The translations under genes and the position numbers were made by a program. A DNA stretch of 18,293 nucleotides from Bacillota bacterium. Lineage in GTDB: Bacteria > Bacillota > Clostridia > Lachnospirales > Lachnospiraceae. Under the pieces are notes generated by a model, which was given only the letters and a program-made list of their open reading frames with translations, searched no databases and was not told the DNA's origin. The stretch lies in the NCBI GenBank assembly GCA_023411225.1, contig JAEYPA010000097.1:1-18293 (forward strand), given 5' to 3'. Position 1 is the first letter of the stretch. Every line of letters starts with the position of its first letter. Below are positions 7,089 to 15,000 of this stretch, one piece after another.

Positions 7089-8684
7089 ATGGAAAATCAA
7101 ATGAAATTTAGTGAATGTATGTGTAGACTACTTTCAATATTTAATATTAGTGGTGTTAGATTGGCTAGAGTTCTTAATGTGGATAGCTCACTAGTGAATC
7201 GGTGGATTAATGATAGACGGATTCCTCCATATAATTCAGATTACATAGAGAGAATCTCAGAGTATCTTTCCCAGAATATTCAAAATACCTTCCAAGAGCA
7301 ACGTCTGTCAGAATTATTTATGGAGGTGTTTGGTGATCATCCATCTGGGCAAAGTAAAAAAGAGATGATCAAAAATGCTTTATTACATTCTCAGGGAATA
7401 TCTCTTGAAAATAAAAAGTTTAGACAAACAAAAAGTACTCATATTGGAGATGTGTGGACAAAAGCGTTGGAAGGCTCAGATGAGCTTACTAAGATTGAAA
7501 ATGAAGTCAATCAGAATACCGATAAACTCCAAAGTCTTTCCAGCAAGGATAAAGTAATATTCGGACGAGATGCTATTATAGCTGCTAGCGTTTCCTTATT
7601 AGAAAAAGCTCTTAATAGTAAGAGTAACAAGACAATCTATATCTCATTAAATAATGGAAATTTAATTACTGTTCCTATCCTACATTCTTTTAAGAAATTA
7701 TTATTAGATGCATTGCGTAATGGCTATAATATCATATTTTTAGCTAGGATAGATAATGATATGTCAAAATTGAATCAATTGATGGATATTGTACAAGCAT
7801 TTATCTGCACTGGTAAGTTCCAGCTGTATTATCTTAAGAAATATGATCAAATCAGTACATATGAAGATTTTATTATAGTGCAGGATGTAGGGGCATTAAT
7901 TGGATTGACATATCAACTAGATTATCCTATCCATTCTGCGTTCTATTTTCAGAATTCACATGCTGTGAATGTGGTTAAAAACATGTTTAATTCCCTTGTT
8001 CAGAATCACGCTAAGTCACTGATTGATTTCTTTTGGCCTGAACAGGCATATGAATATGTTAACATATTAATAGAAAATGAAGAACAAATAGGAAATAGAA
8101 TTCTGTATCAACAGGATTTTAGTATATTAGCATATCCTGAAAGCTTATATGAGAAACTATTAAGAAAAGAGCGGTTATCCGATTATGAGATTCAGAGGCT
8201 CTTGACATACTATCGAAGAAGAAAAAAAGCATTTTTATCAAATGTATGCCAATATACACATACGGATATCTATCATAAAGATTGTATTAAAAATCTAATA
8301 AAACATAAAAATATATGTCTCAATATGTATAACATGACGAGAGAGGTTACACTTGAGAGAGAAGATCTTAAAGTATTACTTACCCATATCATAACAATGT
8401 TAAAAAAGTACAAGAATTATAATATAGTTTTTACCGCTCATGATTTTTCCCTACCAGATTATAAAATAAATTGTATGATAAAGGGCAGAGATTATGTATT
8501 GATAGAATCACATCAGAAATCTAAAAAGAATACAGAAGTACGTTTAGCAATCAATGAACCTCTTGTTGTTAAAGCTTTCAATTCCCATTTTACAGAGCTG
8601 ATTGAGCAGATTACACCAATTTATAAGGAGAAAAAAGAAGTAATAGGATGGATTCAATATCTGTCCAGTTTAGAGCTGCTGTGA
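7089..8684 (+). CDS. helix-turn-helix protein with large uncharacterised C-terminal domain
   Basis: 531-residue protein. Residues about 18-62 form an XRE/Cro-like helix-turn-helix (SGVRLARVLNVDSSLVNRWI, then DRRIPPYNSDYIERISEYL), where the second helix pair reads as a DNA-recognition unit. The remaining 460 residues match no family I can name. They contain an alternating strand/helix region (TIYISLNNGNLITVPILHSF, YNIIFLARIDND) followed by a helical, Lys- and Tyr-rich part and no transmembrane segment. It is probably a soluble transcription regulator with a large effector or dimerisation domain. The gene is clearly more AT-rich than the pilus genes. It stands alone behind a near-perfect promoter carrying operator-like dyads, so autoregulation is plausible. 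GAGGTGA is placed well for the ATG at 7089. Confidence 0.8.
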   Translation: MENQMKFSECMCRLLSIFNISGVRLARVLNVDSSLVNRWINDRRIPPYNSDYIERISEYLSQNIQNTFQEQRLSELFMEVFGDHPSGQSKKEMIKNALLHSQGISLENKKFRQTKSTHIGDVWTKALEGSDELTKIENEVNQNTDKLQSLSSKDKVIFGRDAIIAASVSLLEKALNSKSNKTIYISLNNGNLITVPILHSFKKLLLDALRNGYNIIFLARIDNDMSKLNQLMDIVQAFICTGKFQLYYLKKYDQISTYEDFIIVQDVGALIGLTYQLDYPIHSAFYFQNSHAVNVVKNMFNSLVQNHAKSLIDFFWPEQAYEYVNILIENEEQIGNRILYQQDFSILAYPESLYEKLLRKERLSDYEIQRLLTYYRRRKKAFLSNVCQYTHTDIYHKDCIKNLIKHKNICLNMYNMTREVTLEREDLKVLLTHIITMLKKYKNYNIVFTAHDFSLPDYKINCMIKGRDYVLIESHQKSKKNTEVRLAINEPLVVKAFNSHFTELIEQITPIYKEKKEVIGWIQYLSSLELL

Positions 8685-8737
8685 GTATCAAGATTATGTT
8701 TCATATAATTATTTAACAGAATCTCACATTTCTTCCC

Positions 8738-8766
8738 TTCACTTCCTTCCCTCCATGCGTTATAAT
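8738..8766 (+). promoter_or_regulatory. putative promoter of the aldose epimerase gene
   Basis: TTCACT (8738-8743), 17-base spacer and perfect TATAAT (8761-8766), about 41 bases before the ATG at 8808. It lies in a 123-base gap in which no terminator for the preceding gene is evident. Confidence 0.6.
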
Positions 8767-8807
8767 ACATTTGGAAAATTAGCCACAAACGAAAAGGAGG
8801 ATTTATC

Positions 8808-9692
8808 ATGAGTATACATATTAGTAATTCTAAGCTTAAGGTTTCAATCAAGGAATATGGCGGTGAGCTTCAGTCTATTCAAGATGCGTCAGGCAGGGAG
8901 TATCTCTGGCAAGGAGATCCACAGTTCTGGTCCGGGCAAGCACCTGTCTTGTTTCCAATCTGTGGTAGCATACGTAATAACTGTGCCAATTTGCAGGATG
9001 GACAAAAGATACAGATGCCTCGTCATGGAATCGTACGAAAACGTGAATTTACCTTGAAGGACTCCTCAGAGAATCAGGCTGTCTTTGCTTTTCATAGTGA
9101 TGAAGAGACAAAAAAGCAGTATCCATTTGACTTCATTTTAGAGTGTCAATATAAATTGGAGAATAGCACAGTTATTATTACCTATACCGTTATAAATACA
9201 GGTACCAAGGTGCTTCCTTTCACCATAGGAGGGCATCCAGGGTTTAAGTGTCCACTATATGAAAATGAAGTTTATGAGGATTATGATTTGATTTTTGAGC
9301 AAAAAGAGACCTTGGATATACCTTATCAGGTGACAGAGACAGGGTTGGTAGACCGTACAAAGCGTACCCCATTTCTAAGTGGTGAAGACCGTCTGCCCCT
9401 CAATCATGATTTATTTAGCGTGGATGCAATTGCCTTTGATCATTTAAAATCAAAGAAGGTAAAACTTGTGAGCAGAAATACCGGTAAGGGATTAGAAGTG
9501 CAATTTGATGATTTTGAAAATCTTGTTCTATGGGGAAGTGACAAAGGTGGAGACTTTGTAGCTATTGAGCCATGGAGTGGTATGTCCACCTATACAGATG
9601 AGAGTGATGTGTTTGAACAAAAGCAGTATATGAAGTTCTTAGAGCCTGGAGAAAGCCGTAGCTTTGAGTTCAGTATCGGAATTATAGAGTAG
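8808..9692 (+). CDS. aldose 1-epimerase family protein (LacX-type)
   Basis: 294-residue galactose mutarotase-like beta-sandwich enzyme, predicted to interconvert alpha and beta anomers of a hexose or a related sugar in the cytoplasm. The opening KVSIKEYGGELQSIQDASGR is typical of the LacX subgroup. Family active-site elements are visible: PRHGIVR (H73), GGHPGF (H143, the likely general acid) and FVAIEPWSGMS (E254, the likely base). Length is normal and the ribosome site AAGGAGG is strong. The subgroup is broad in substrate and no sugar-pathway gene is adjacent, so galactose specificity should not be assumed. It is monocistronic, with its own promoter and a strong terminator after the stop. 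Confidence 0.93.
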   Translation: MSIHISNSKLKVSIKEYGGELQSIQDASGREYLWQGDPQFWSGQAPVLFPICGSIRNNCANLQDGQKIQMPRHGIVRKREFTLKDSSENQAVFAFHSDEETKKQYPFDFILECQYKLENSTVIITYTVINTGTKVLPFTIGGHPGFKCPLYENEVYEDYDLIFEQKETLDIPYQVTETGLVDRTKRTPFLSGEDRLPLNHDLFSVDAIAFDHLKSKKVKLVSRNTGKGLEVQFDDFENLVLWGSDKGGDFVAIEPWSGMSTYTDESDVFEQKQYMKFLEPGESRSFEFSIGIIE

Positions 9693-9699
9693 AGAATTA

Positions 9700-9757
9700 A
9701 AATAGAGATAACAACATGGTCTCTCATCCTTTGGGAGGCCATTTGTTATCTCTATTT
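9700..9757 (+). terminator. intrinsic terminator after the epimerase gene
   Basis: A long stem starts 8 bases after the stop: AAATAGAGATAACAA (9700-9714) pairs fully with TTGTTATCTCTATTT (9743-9757), extended inside by ATGG/CCAT. A T-rich stretch follows. The A/T-rich arms would also allow it to work in the reverse direction. Confidence 0.88.
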
Positions 9758-9824
9758 ATTCTCTTGGAACTTCCTAAACTTAAAGGGGCTTAAGCTAGTG
9801 ACGTTTTAAAGTTCGGCTGTAGAA

Positions 9825-9853
9825 TTGCAGGCTGGTAGATAGAATGATATACT
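9825..9853 (+). promoter_or_regulatory. putative promoter of the broken hydrolase gene
   Basis: TTGCAG (9825-9830), 17-base spacer and TATACT (9848-9853), leaving a leader of about 115 bases before the ATG at 9975. The leader contains a 10-bp palindrome CAGGTACCTG but no structure I recognise as a riboswitch. Confidence 0.45.
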
Positions 9854-9974
9854 GTTAAATATATCTAATCAGCATAGGTGACAGGTACCTGTAGCGTTAA
9901 GAAGGGAACTGTATGATAAGGAAATGGACATAATAAGAACTGTAATCTATGAATAACTAGATAGGAGATATGAA

Positions 9975-10588
9975 ATGAATATAGAAAAGCTCATGATAGA
10001 GAGAATACCCGCTATCCTGTATGGCAATTCAAGTAACAAAGTGTTTCTTTTTGTTCATGGAAAGTTGGGTCATAAAGAAGAAGCAGAGGTATTCGCGGAA
10101 CTTGTCTGTGAAAAAGGATGGCAAGTACTTAGCGTTGATCTGCCCGGACATGGAGCGAAGTGGCACTACGTGCCAACAGCATAGGAGCTTGGTTTAGCAT
10201 GTTGGCTTATGAGAATGTGGCTTTGAAGCAGTGCCTCCTAGTCTCGCCAATTCTTGATATGAAGAAACTGATCGAGAATATGATGACTTGGGCTGGAGTG
10301 ACAGAACAAGAACTTCAGGAAAAACATCGAATTGAAACCTCTTTTGGTGAGACTTTGGACTGGGAGTATTATCAATATGCCAAGGAGAAGGAACCCATGA
10401 ATTGGAACAACCCCACCTACCTTCTATATGCTGGCAAGGACAATCTTACAGATTGGGATACGGTGAATTACTTTACTCAGCAATATCACTGTAAATTGAC
10501 AGTAATAGAAGAAGGAGAACACTGGTTTCATACACCAGAGCAGCTGGCCGTCCTGGAGAAATGGACAGAGAATATAATAGAGCAGTAG
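9975..10588 (+). pseudogene. alpha/beta hydrolase, inactivated by internal deletion and frame loss
   Basis: Two frames together make one serine hydrolase. The first (9975-10184) has the N-terminal strands with the oxyanion-side FVHGKLGHKEEAEVF and VDLPGHG, then runs off into AKWHYVPTA and a stop. The second (open from about 10160 to 10588) resumes with ANSIGAWFSML, the nucleophile elbow with its Ser, followed by the acid region YAGKDNLTD and the His in EGEHWFHT. Intact relatives have roughly 35-40 residues between the HG turn and the nucleophile strand; these are missing here and the frame changes. The most economical reading is a deletion near 10150-10165 that is not a multiple of three. A GTG at 10160 could in theory restart translation, but the product would lack the N-terminal half of the core sheet. 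AGGAGAT precedes the original ATG, and promoter and terminator remain, so decay looks recent. Confidence 0.8.
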
Positions 10589-10602
10589 TAGATTTATGGA
10601 GT

Positions 10603-10653
10603 GGAGCTATCGCCCATGTAGGTTTATATCAACTAGGGCGATGGCTCCTTTTT
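10603..10653 (+). terminator. intrinsic terminator after the hydrolase pseudogene
   Basis: GGAGCTATCGCCC (10603-10615) pairs with GGGCGATGGCTCC (10636-10648), one G-T wobble, with a 20-base loop, followed at once by TTTTT (10649-10653). It isolates the pilus region from upstream transcription. Confidence 0.9.
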
Positions 10654-10707
10654 AGGCCATTCATCCACGATTATTCTATTACTAGACGAAAATCTCATGT
10701 AGAAGTA

Positions 10708-10736
10708 TTGATTAATTTGTCGAATTATGATATACT
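10708..10736 (+). promoter_or_regulatory. promoter upstream of the coiled-coil gene and pilus locus
   Basis: TTGATT (10708-10713), 17-base spacer and TATACT (10731-10736), about 100 bases before the ATG at 10837. As the first promoter after the terminator at 10653 it probably starts a transcript that covers the coiled-coil gene and runs into the riboswitch. Confidence 0.6.
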
Positions 10737-10836
10737 TTGCATATATATTGGTTGCCCGTAGTGTAGTATGGGAGTCATTGATTAATACTGTCTGGATAAA
10801 AGTCGATTTACATAATCAGAAATGATGAGGTAGAAG

Positions 10837-11247
10837 ATGACGAATAAAGAATTACAGCGATTGAACAAAAAAGATTTGCTTGAAATCATTTATCAGATGA
10901 AAAAAACAGAGGAGCAGTTAAGAAGCGAGCTGGCAGATGCCAATGAGCAGCTTCGATATAGAGAGATTAAAATCCAGGAAGCTGGTTCCATTGCTGAGGC
11001 CTCCCTGAGTCTCAATGGAGTATTTGAGGCAGCACAGGCTGCAGCTGATGAATACTTAAATCAGATTCAAAAGGCCAGTACGGAGATGGAAACACGATGT
11101 ACACAAATGCTGACGGAAACCGAGACCGAGTGCAGAATGAAATGTGATGCCGCGGACAAAGAAGTTGAAGCTAAATGGACCGACTTTCAGGAAAAGGTCA
11201 AGGAAACACTTAAAGCTCATTCTGAACTAAGTATATATGTAAAATAA
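10837..11247 (+). CDS. small coiled-coil protein linked to pilus locus (unknown function)
   Basis: 136-residue soluble, highly charged, mostly helical protein. The N-terminus LNKKDLLEIIYQMKKTEEQL is followed by heptad-like repeats (SELADANEQLRYREIKIQEAG), a small-residue segment (SLSLNGVFEAAQAAADEYLNQ) and a second charged helix with two Cys-containing turns. There is no signal peptide or membrane segment. Proteins with a similar LxxKELLE-type start and coiled coil are, as I recall, often found beside signal peptidase and pilin genes in Lachnospiraceae and may be labelled DivIVA-like or DNA-repair protein; I see no support for a repair function. Its stop is only 13 bases before the riboswitch aptamer, so it lies upstream of the c-di-GMP control point and should be made whether or not the pilus is. 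A role in placing the pilus machinery is a guess. Confidence 0.82.
   Translation: MTNKELQRLNKKDLLEIIYQMKKTEEQLRSELADANEQLRYREIKIQEAGSIAEASLSLNGVFEAAQAAADEYLNQIQKASTEMETRCTQMLTETETECRMKCDAADKEVEAKWTDFQEKVKETLKAHSELSIYVK
11210..11237 (+). promoter_or_regulatory. weak candidate promoter inside the coiled-coil gene end
   Basis: TTAAAG (11210-11215), 16-base spacer, TATATA (11232-11237). The -10 is reasonable but the -35 matches at only three positions. If real, it would start a dedicated leader transcript just before the aptamer; otherwise the riboswitch is read from the 10708-10736 promoter. Confidence 0.25.
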
Positions 11248-11260
11248 GAACAGTAATTTC

Positions 11261-11330
11261 AATTAGCAAAGCCGAGGAAACTCGGTGACGCAAAGCTATG
11301 ATAGGGCCTGTTAAATGGTAGCCAGCTGCA
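11261..11330 (+). promoter_or_regulatory. cyclic di-GMP-I (GEMM-I) riboswitch aptamer
   Basis: The order of conserved blocks matches the GEMM-I aptamer. AGCAAAG (from 11265) is followed by the hairpin CCGAG-GAAA-CTCGG (11272-11285), whose GNRA loop is the tetraloop that docks in this family. Next come TGACGCAAAGC (from 11286), the invariant core strand, and TAGGGCCTGTTAAATGG (11302-11318), the receptor-side stem loop. TAGCCAGCTGC (11319-11329) closes the two helices: GCTA at 11295-11298 can pair with TAGC at 11319-11322, and AGC near 11265 with GCT at 11325-11327. It starts 13 bases after the coiled-coil stop and precedes the signal peptidase and pilus genes. GEMM-I RNAs bind c-di-GMP, and some variants prefer cyclic AMP-GMP; I cannot separate these with certainty by eye. 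Confidence 0.92.
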
Positions 11331-11375
11331 ACAATCGATTCTAAATCGAGATAATGTAGCTGGCTACTTCTATTT
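11318..11375 (+). terminator. riboswitch expression platform: intrinsic terminator overlapping the aptamer
   Basis: GTAGCCAGCTGCA (11318-11330) pairs with TGTAGCTGGCTAC (11355-11367), 13 bp with one wobble. Inside is a second short stem, TCGATT/AATCGA, around CTA. The tail is TTCTATTTT. The 5' arm is the same sequence that closes the aptamer, so the ligand-bound fold and the terminator exclude each other. Ligand should therefore prevent termination (ON switch). Confidence 0.88.
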
Positions 11376-11409
11376 TGGTCTCGCTAATGAGGAGGTTACT
11401 CTCCTTTTG

Positions 11410-11451
11410 ATGTATCTTAATACAGACTGGAGGTTTGGAATCGAAATATGA
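11410..11451 (+). CDS. possible 13-residue leader peptide overlapping the signal peptidase start
   Basis: A tiny frame, MYLNTDWRFGIEI, runs from an ATG at 11410 to a TGA that overlaps the signal peptidase ATG as ATGA. AGGAGG at 11390-11395 could serve it, although 14 bases away. The signal peptidase's own GGAGG (11429-11433) is also 14 bases from its ATG, so coupled translation would make sense. It may equally be chance. Confidence 0.2.
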   Translation: MYLNTDWRFGIEI

Positions 11452-12035
11452 GAAATAAACATACAGTGCCAGAGATTCCAACTTTAGAACAGATAGAGGC
11501 TGCCCGAGAACGGTTGCAATATAATTCTAAATATAGAAAGACACTACGTAGTACAATTGGAGTACTGATTGTCGTTGCAGCTATTGCAATTCTTGTAGCT
11601 ACTTTGTGGATGCCTGTTTTACAAATATATGGTTCCTCGATGTTTCCTACCCTTAAGGATGGACAGATTGTTGCTTGTGTAAAGGGTAGTCATTTTGAGA
11701 CAGGAGAGCTAGTAGCCTTTTATTATGGAAATAAACTTTTGATAAAAAGAGTTATTGGTAGTCCGGGAGACTGGATTAACATAGATGAAGAAGGAAGCGT
11801 ATCTGTCAATGGTGAACTGCTTGATGAGCCATATGTTACAGAGAAGGCACTTGGTGAATGTTCGATTAAATTTCCATATCAGGTGCCGGATGAACGGTGG
11901 TTTGTTATGGGTGACAATCGGGCAGTATCTGTGGATTCTAGAAGTTCACAGGTAGGCTGTGTGGCACAAGAACAGATTGTAGGGAAGATTGTATTCAGAG
12001 TTTGGCCAGTTCGTGAAGTCGGACAGATAAATTAA
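11448..12035 (+). CDS. signal peptidase I of the pilus locus
   Basis: 195-residue type I signal peptidase, a membrane protease that removes signal peptides on the outer face. A cytoplasmic N-terminus of about 34 residues (including EIPTLEQIEAARERL) precedes one transmembrane segment (about 35-60). The catalytic Ser is S64 in YGSSMFPTLKDGQ and the general base is K100 in LLIKRVIGSPGD. The late motif MGDNRAVSVDSRS is also present, so the dyad is complete. This differs from streptococcal pilus SipA homologues in which catalytic residues are lost and the protein acts as a chaperone; here real cleavage of the adhesin and pilin is plausible. It is the first gene after the riboswitch terminator, and the adhesin gene begins 20 bases after its stop. 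The start has a distant ribosome site and no in-frame alternative. Confidence 0.93.
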   Translation: MRNKHTVPEIPTLEQIEAARERLQYNSKYRKTLRSTIGVLIVVAAIAILVATLWMPVLQIYGSSMFPTLKDGQIVACVKGSHFETGELVAFYYGNKLLIKRVIGSPGDWINIDEEGSVSVNGELLDEPYVTEKALGECSIKFPYQVPDERWFVMGDNRAVSVDSRSSQVGCVAQEQIVGKIVFRVWPVREVGQIN

Positions 12036-12055
12036 CCCAGAGAGGTGAAGAAATC

Positions 12056-15000
12056 GTGGCAAAGAATATGGTGTCGCAGCAAGCGATGGAAATGATGAAA
12101 GTACACAGACGTATAAAACGTTGGCATACTGTTGTCACAGTACTTGCCTGTATCGTTGTATTTTGCACGACGTACGCATTAATCCTCCCAGCTATTACGA
12201 AGGAGAAAGAAACCTATTGTGGTTATGAGGAACACAAGGAACACACCGATATAGATGGTTGCTATAAATATGAAAAGATCTGTCCATATGGTGAGAGTAC
12301 AGATAAAGTGGGAGATGTTGTACTGATTTGTGGTGAGGATGTAGTATCCGATGAGCAATCGCTCATTAGTGAGGAAGAGGAAACTCATGTACATACAGAT
12401 GCCTGTTACCATACTCATACAGAGGAATGTTTTGAAAAGCAACTGATATGCCAGAAGGAACTGCACGAGCATACCTTAGCTTGTTATTCCAACCCAGAAG
12501 CTGATGTAGAGAGTAAATCCTATTGGGAGAGCACTATGGACGGTGTGAAGCATACTGGTATATGGGCAGATGACCTTGTGGCTATCGCAGAATCACAGCT
12601 TGGCTATAAAGAGAGCAAGGATAACTATTCCGTTATGGAAGATGGCGAGACTATAAAAGGCTATACCCGATATGGCGACTGGTACGGGGATACTTATGGT
12701 GATTGGAGCGCTATGTTCGTCTCTTTCTGTCTAAATTATGCGGGAATTGCAGAGGAATATGTGCCTTATGAGGAAAGCTGCTCGGGCTTAAAGCAAGCTC
12801 TTCAAAAGAAAGAGTTATATAGGACTACTTCTGAATACACACCTGTGAAAGGGGATCTGGCATTCTTTGACAATGATGAATGTCCTGACAACAACCCAGA
12901 TAAGGTAGGAATTATTCTGGAATTTGATCAGCAGACCGGAGAACTGACAACAGTAGAAGGTGATAGTGACAACAGAATAAAGATTAATCACTATCAATGG
13001 AATACTTTCCCTCTGCTAGGTTACGGTGTTCTTCCTAAAAATCCAAATATTGAAAAGAACGTGGAACCAGATAGTACCAGTGAAACTGATATCGGTGAAG
13101 ACACCATTGATGCAACTGACACAACTGTCACAACTGACACCTGTAGTTGCTATGATAAAGATGGAAACAAGTTATGCACCGAGGACTGTGAATGCCAATG
13201 CCACCCAGTAGCTGAGCCTGATTATCCGATGGAAGATGTGGGAGTGGGCAACATGATGCTTGCCGCGGCGAATAATGGAAGCTTGGGGCTTAACCTGACT
13301 CGGGTTTCTGCCTCTCCAGAAGGATTCACCAACGAAACCTATACCAATCTTTTTGATAATACTGTCGAGACAAAATACTGCGTAAACAGTCCGAATTCTT
13401 CAAAAATTGAGGTTATATTCAAGACTGACAGTGCTAAGACTGCTGGATCCTATTCACTTACTACAGCAAATGACACGGCGGCTTATGGTCGACTACCAAA
13501 CGGATGGACGTTGTATGGTTCCAGTGATCAAAGTAGCTGGGCTACTCTTGACACAGTCACCAGTCCAGGTATGGAGGCCGTGAACTTTAAGGAATATACT
13601 TACACCATTGAGCATCCTGGTTCTTACCAGTATTACAAGATTGTATTCGACGTACCGTCAGGAAATGTGATTCAGTTTTCTGAATTGAATCTTTTCGAAG
13701 AGACAGTTGTGAAACCGTCAGATGGTGGTAAAACAGTTATTGTCAATATGGCATGGAGTGATGGTACTTCGGCTCACAAAGGTGACAACATTCGAGTTCG
13801 CCTTTATCAGGACGGCACAGCCACAGCCTTAACTGCAACACTGAACAGCAGTAACAACTGGTCACATAGCTTTACTAATTTGAGTGAAAATAGCAACTAT
13901 TCCATAGAGTACTCCACTGTTCCTGGATATTATTATAAGGAAAGCAGCGAATCAACCGGAACAACTTGGGAAAAGTCCACCAGCCTTGTAAGTGGCAATA
14001 CCTATGTATTGGTATACAGCAACTCGTTGGTAGTACAGAACAGTTCCGGCGATATCCTAAGTGAAGGTTCGGTTACAGTTAGTGGTGATAGGATTACGGG
14101 TGTGACGGATGCAATGCAGTGGGATTATAACAATTCTACTCTAAAGAATGTCAATACAGATCGTTATCTACAATTAACGTACAGTAATGGTGGATATAGC
14201 TGGCATACGAGTACCTCCGGAACGACGATCTCTTATAATAACCGTAAGATTTCCTCTGTTGCGAATGATAGAACCCGTTATTTGATGAATTACAATACAG
14301 CCACCAACAGTAGCAATGGGACTACTTATACCCTATATCAGAAAGTAAAAGCTACACCAAGTACCACCTTCACTATCGTCGGAAATAAACAGAAGATTAT
14401 TAATCCGGCAGAAGGAGATACTCCACAGTTTGAGCATAACAAGACCATAGATTATCTGAATGATGGTGATATCAATCCAGACACCAGCCTTTCTGGAGAA
14501 GATTATTACCGCTTATATCTGGATATGACCGGTAAACAGGAACCAATTGACCTGTTAATTGTGGTGGATGGTTCCGGTAGTATGAACAAGACAGATATGG
14601 AAGGCAGTATGCGCCGTGATGATGCCATTACAAAGTTTTTAAATGGATCCACAACTTCCACTAATTCAAATGGCTTTATCCAATACTTCCTGGGGCTTAA
14701 CAGTGATAATAAGGTCTCAGTGATACAGTTTTATGGCAATACCAATGAATATGGACGTGGCAGAGGGATGATTTCCACCTCCTATCCGGGAGCTTCGACG
14801 GACAGCCGTATTCTGCAGGACTGGACAGGAACCAGAACCTTTGTGTCCTGTAGAAATCAAAATAACAACGGTACAAATTATGAGGCCGGTCTGAAGCTGG
14901 CGACAGACCAGTTTTCCAAAGTAAGTGGTGACGGTCGACGTAAGATTATGATCTTTATGTCGGATGGTGTACCAACATTCTTTTTAGTGGATCAGAATGA

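Noticed and set aside
8654..8851. 65-residue minus-strand frame across the end of the helix-turn-helix gene and the start of the epimerase gene
   Set aside because: It overlaps the promoter and starts of well-supported genes on the other strand and lacks a ribosome site and a recognisable product.
9854..9974. Leader of the hydrolase pseudogene as a possible riboswitch
   Set aside because: It contains only a 10-bp palindrome and no conserved aptamer blocks or terminator/anti-terminator pair that I can recognise.
11390..11408. Small hairpin AGGAG/CTCCT followed by TTT after the riboswitch terminator
   Set aside because: A five-base stem is too weak for a second terminator, and the AGGAGG is better explained as a ribosome-site-like sequence.
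13026..13211. Alternative-frame ORFs inside the adhesin and pilin genes
   Set aside because: They are shadows of strongly supported coding frames, without ribosome sites or protein-like composition.
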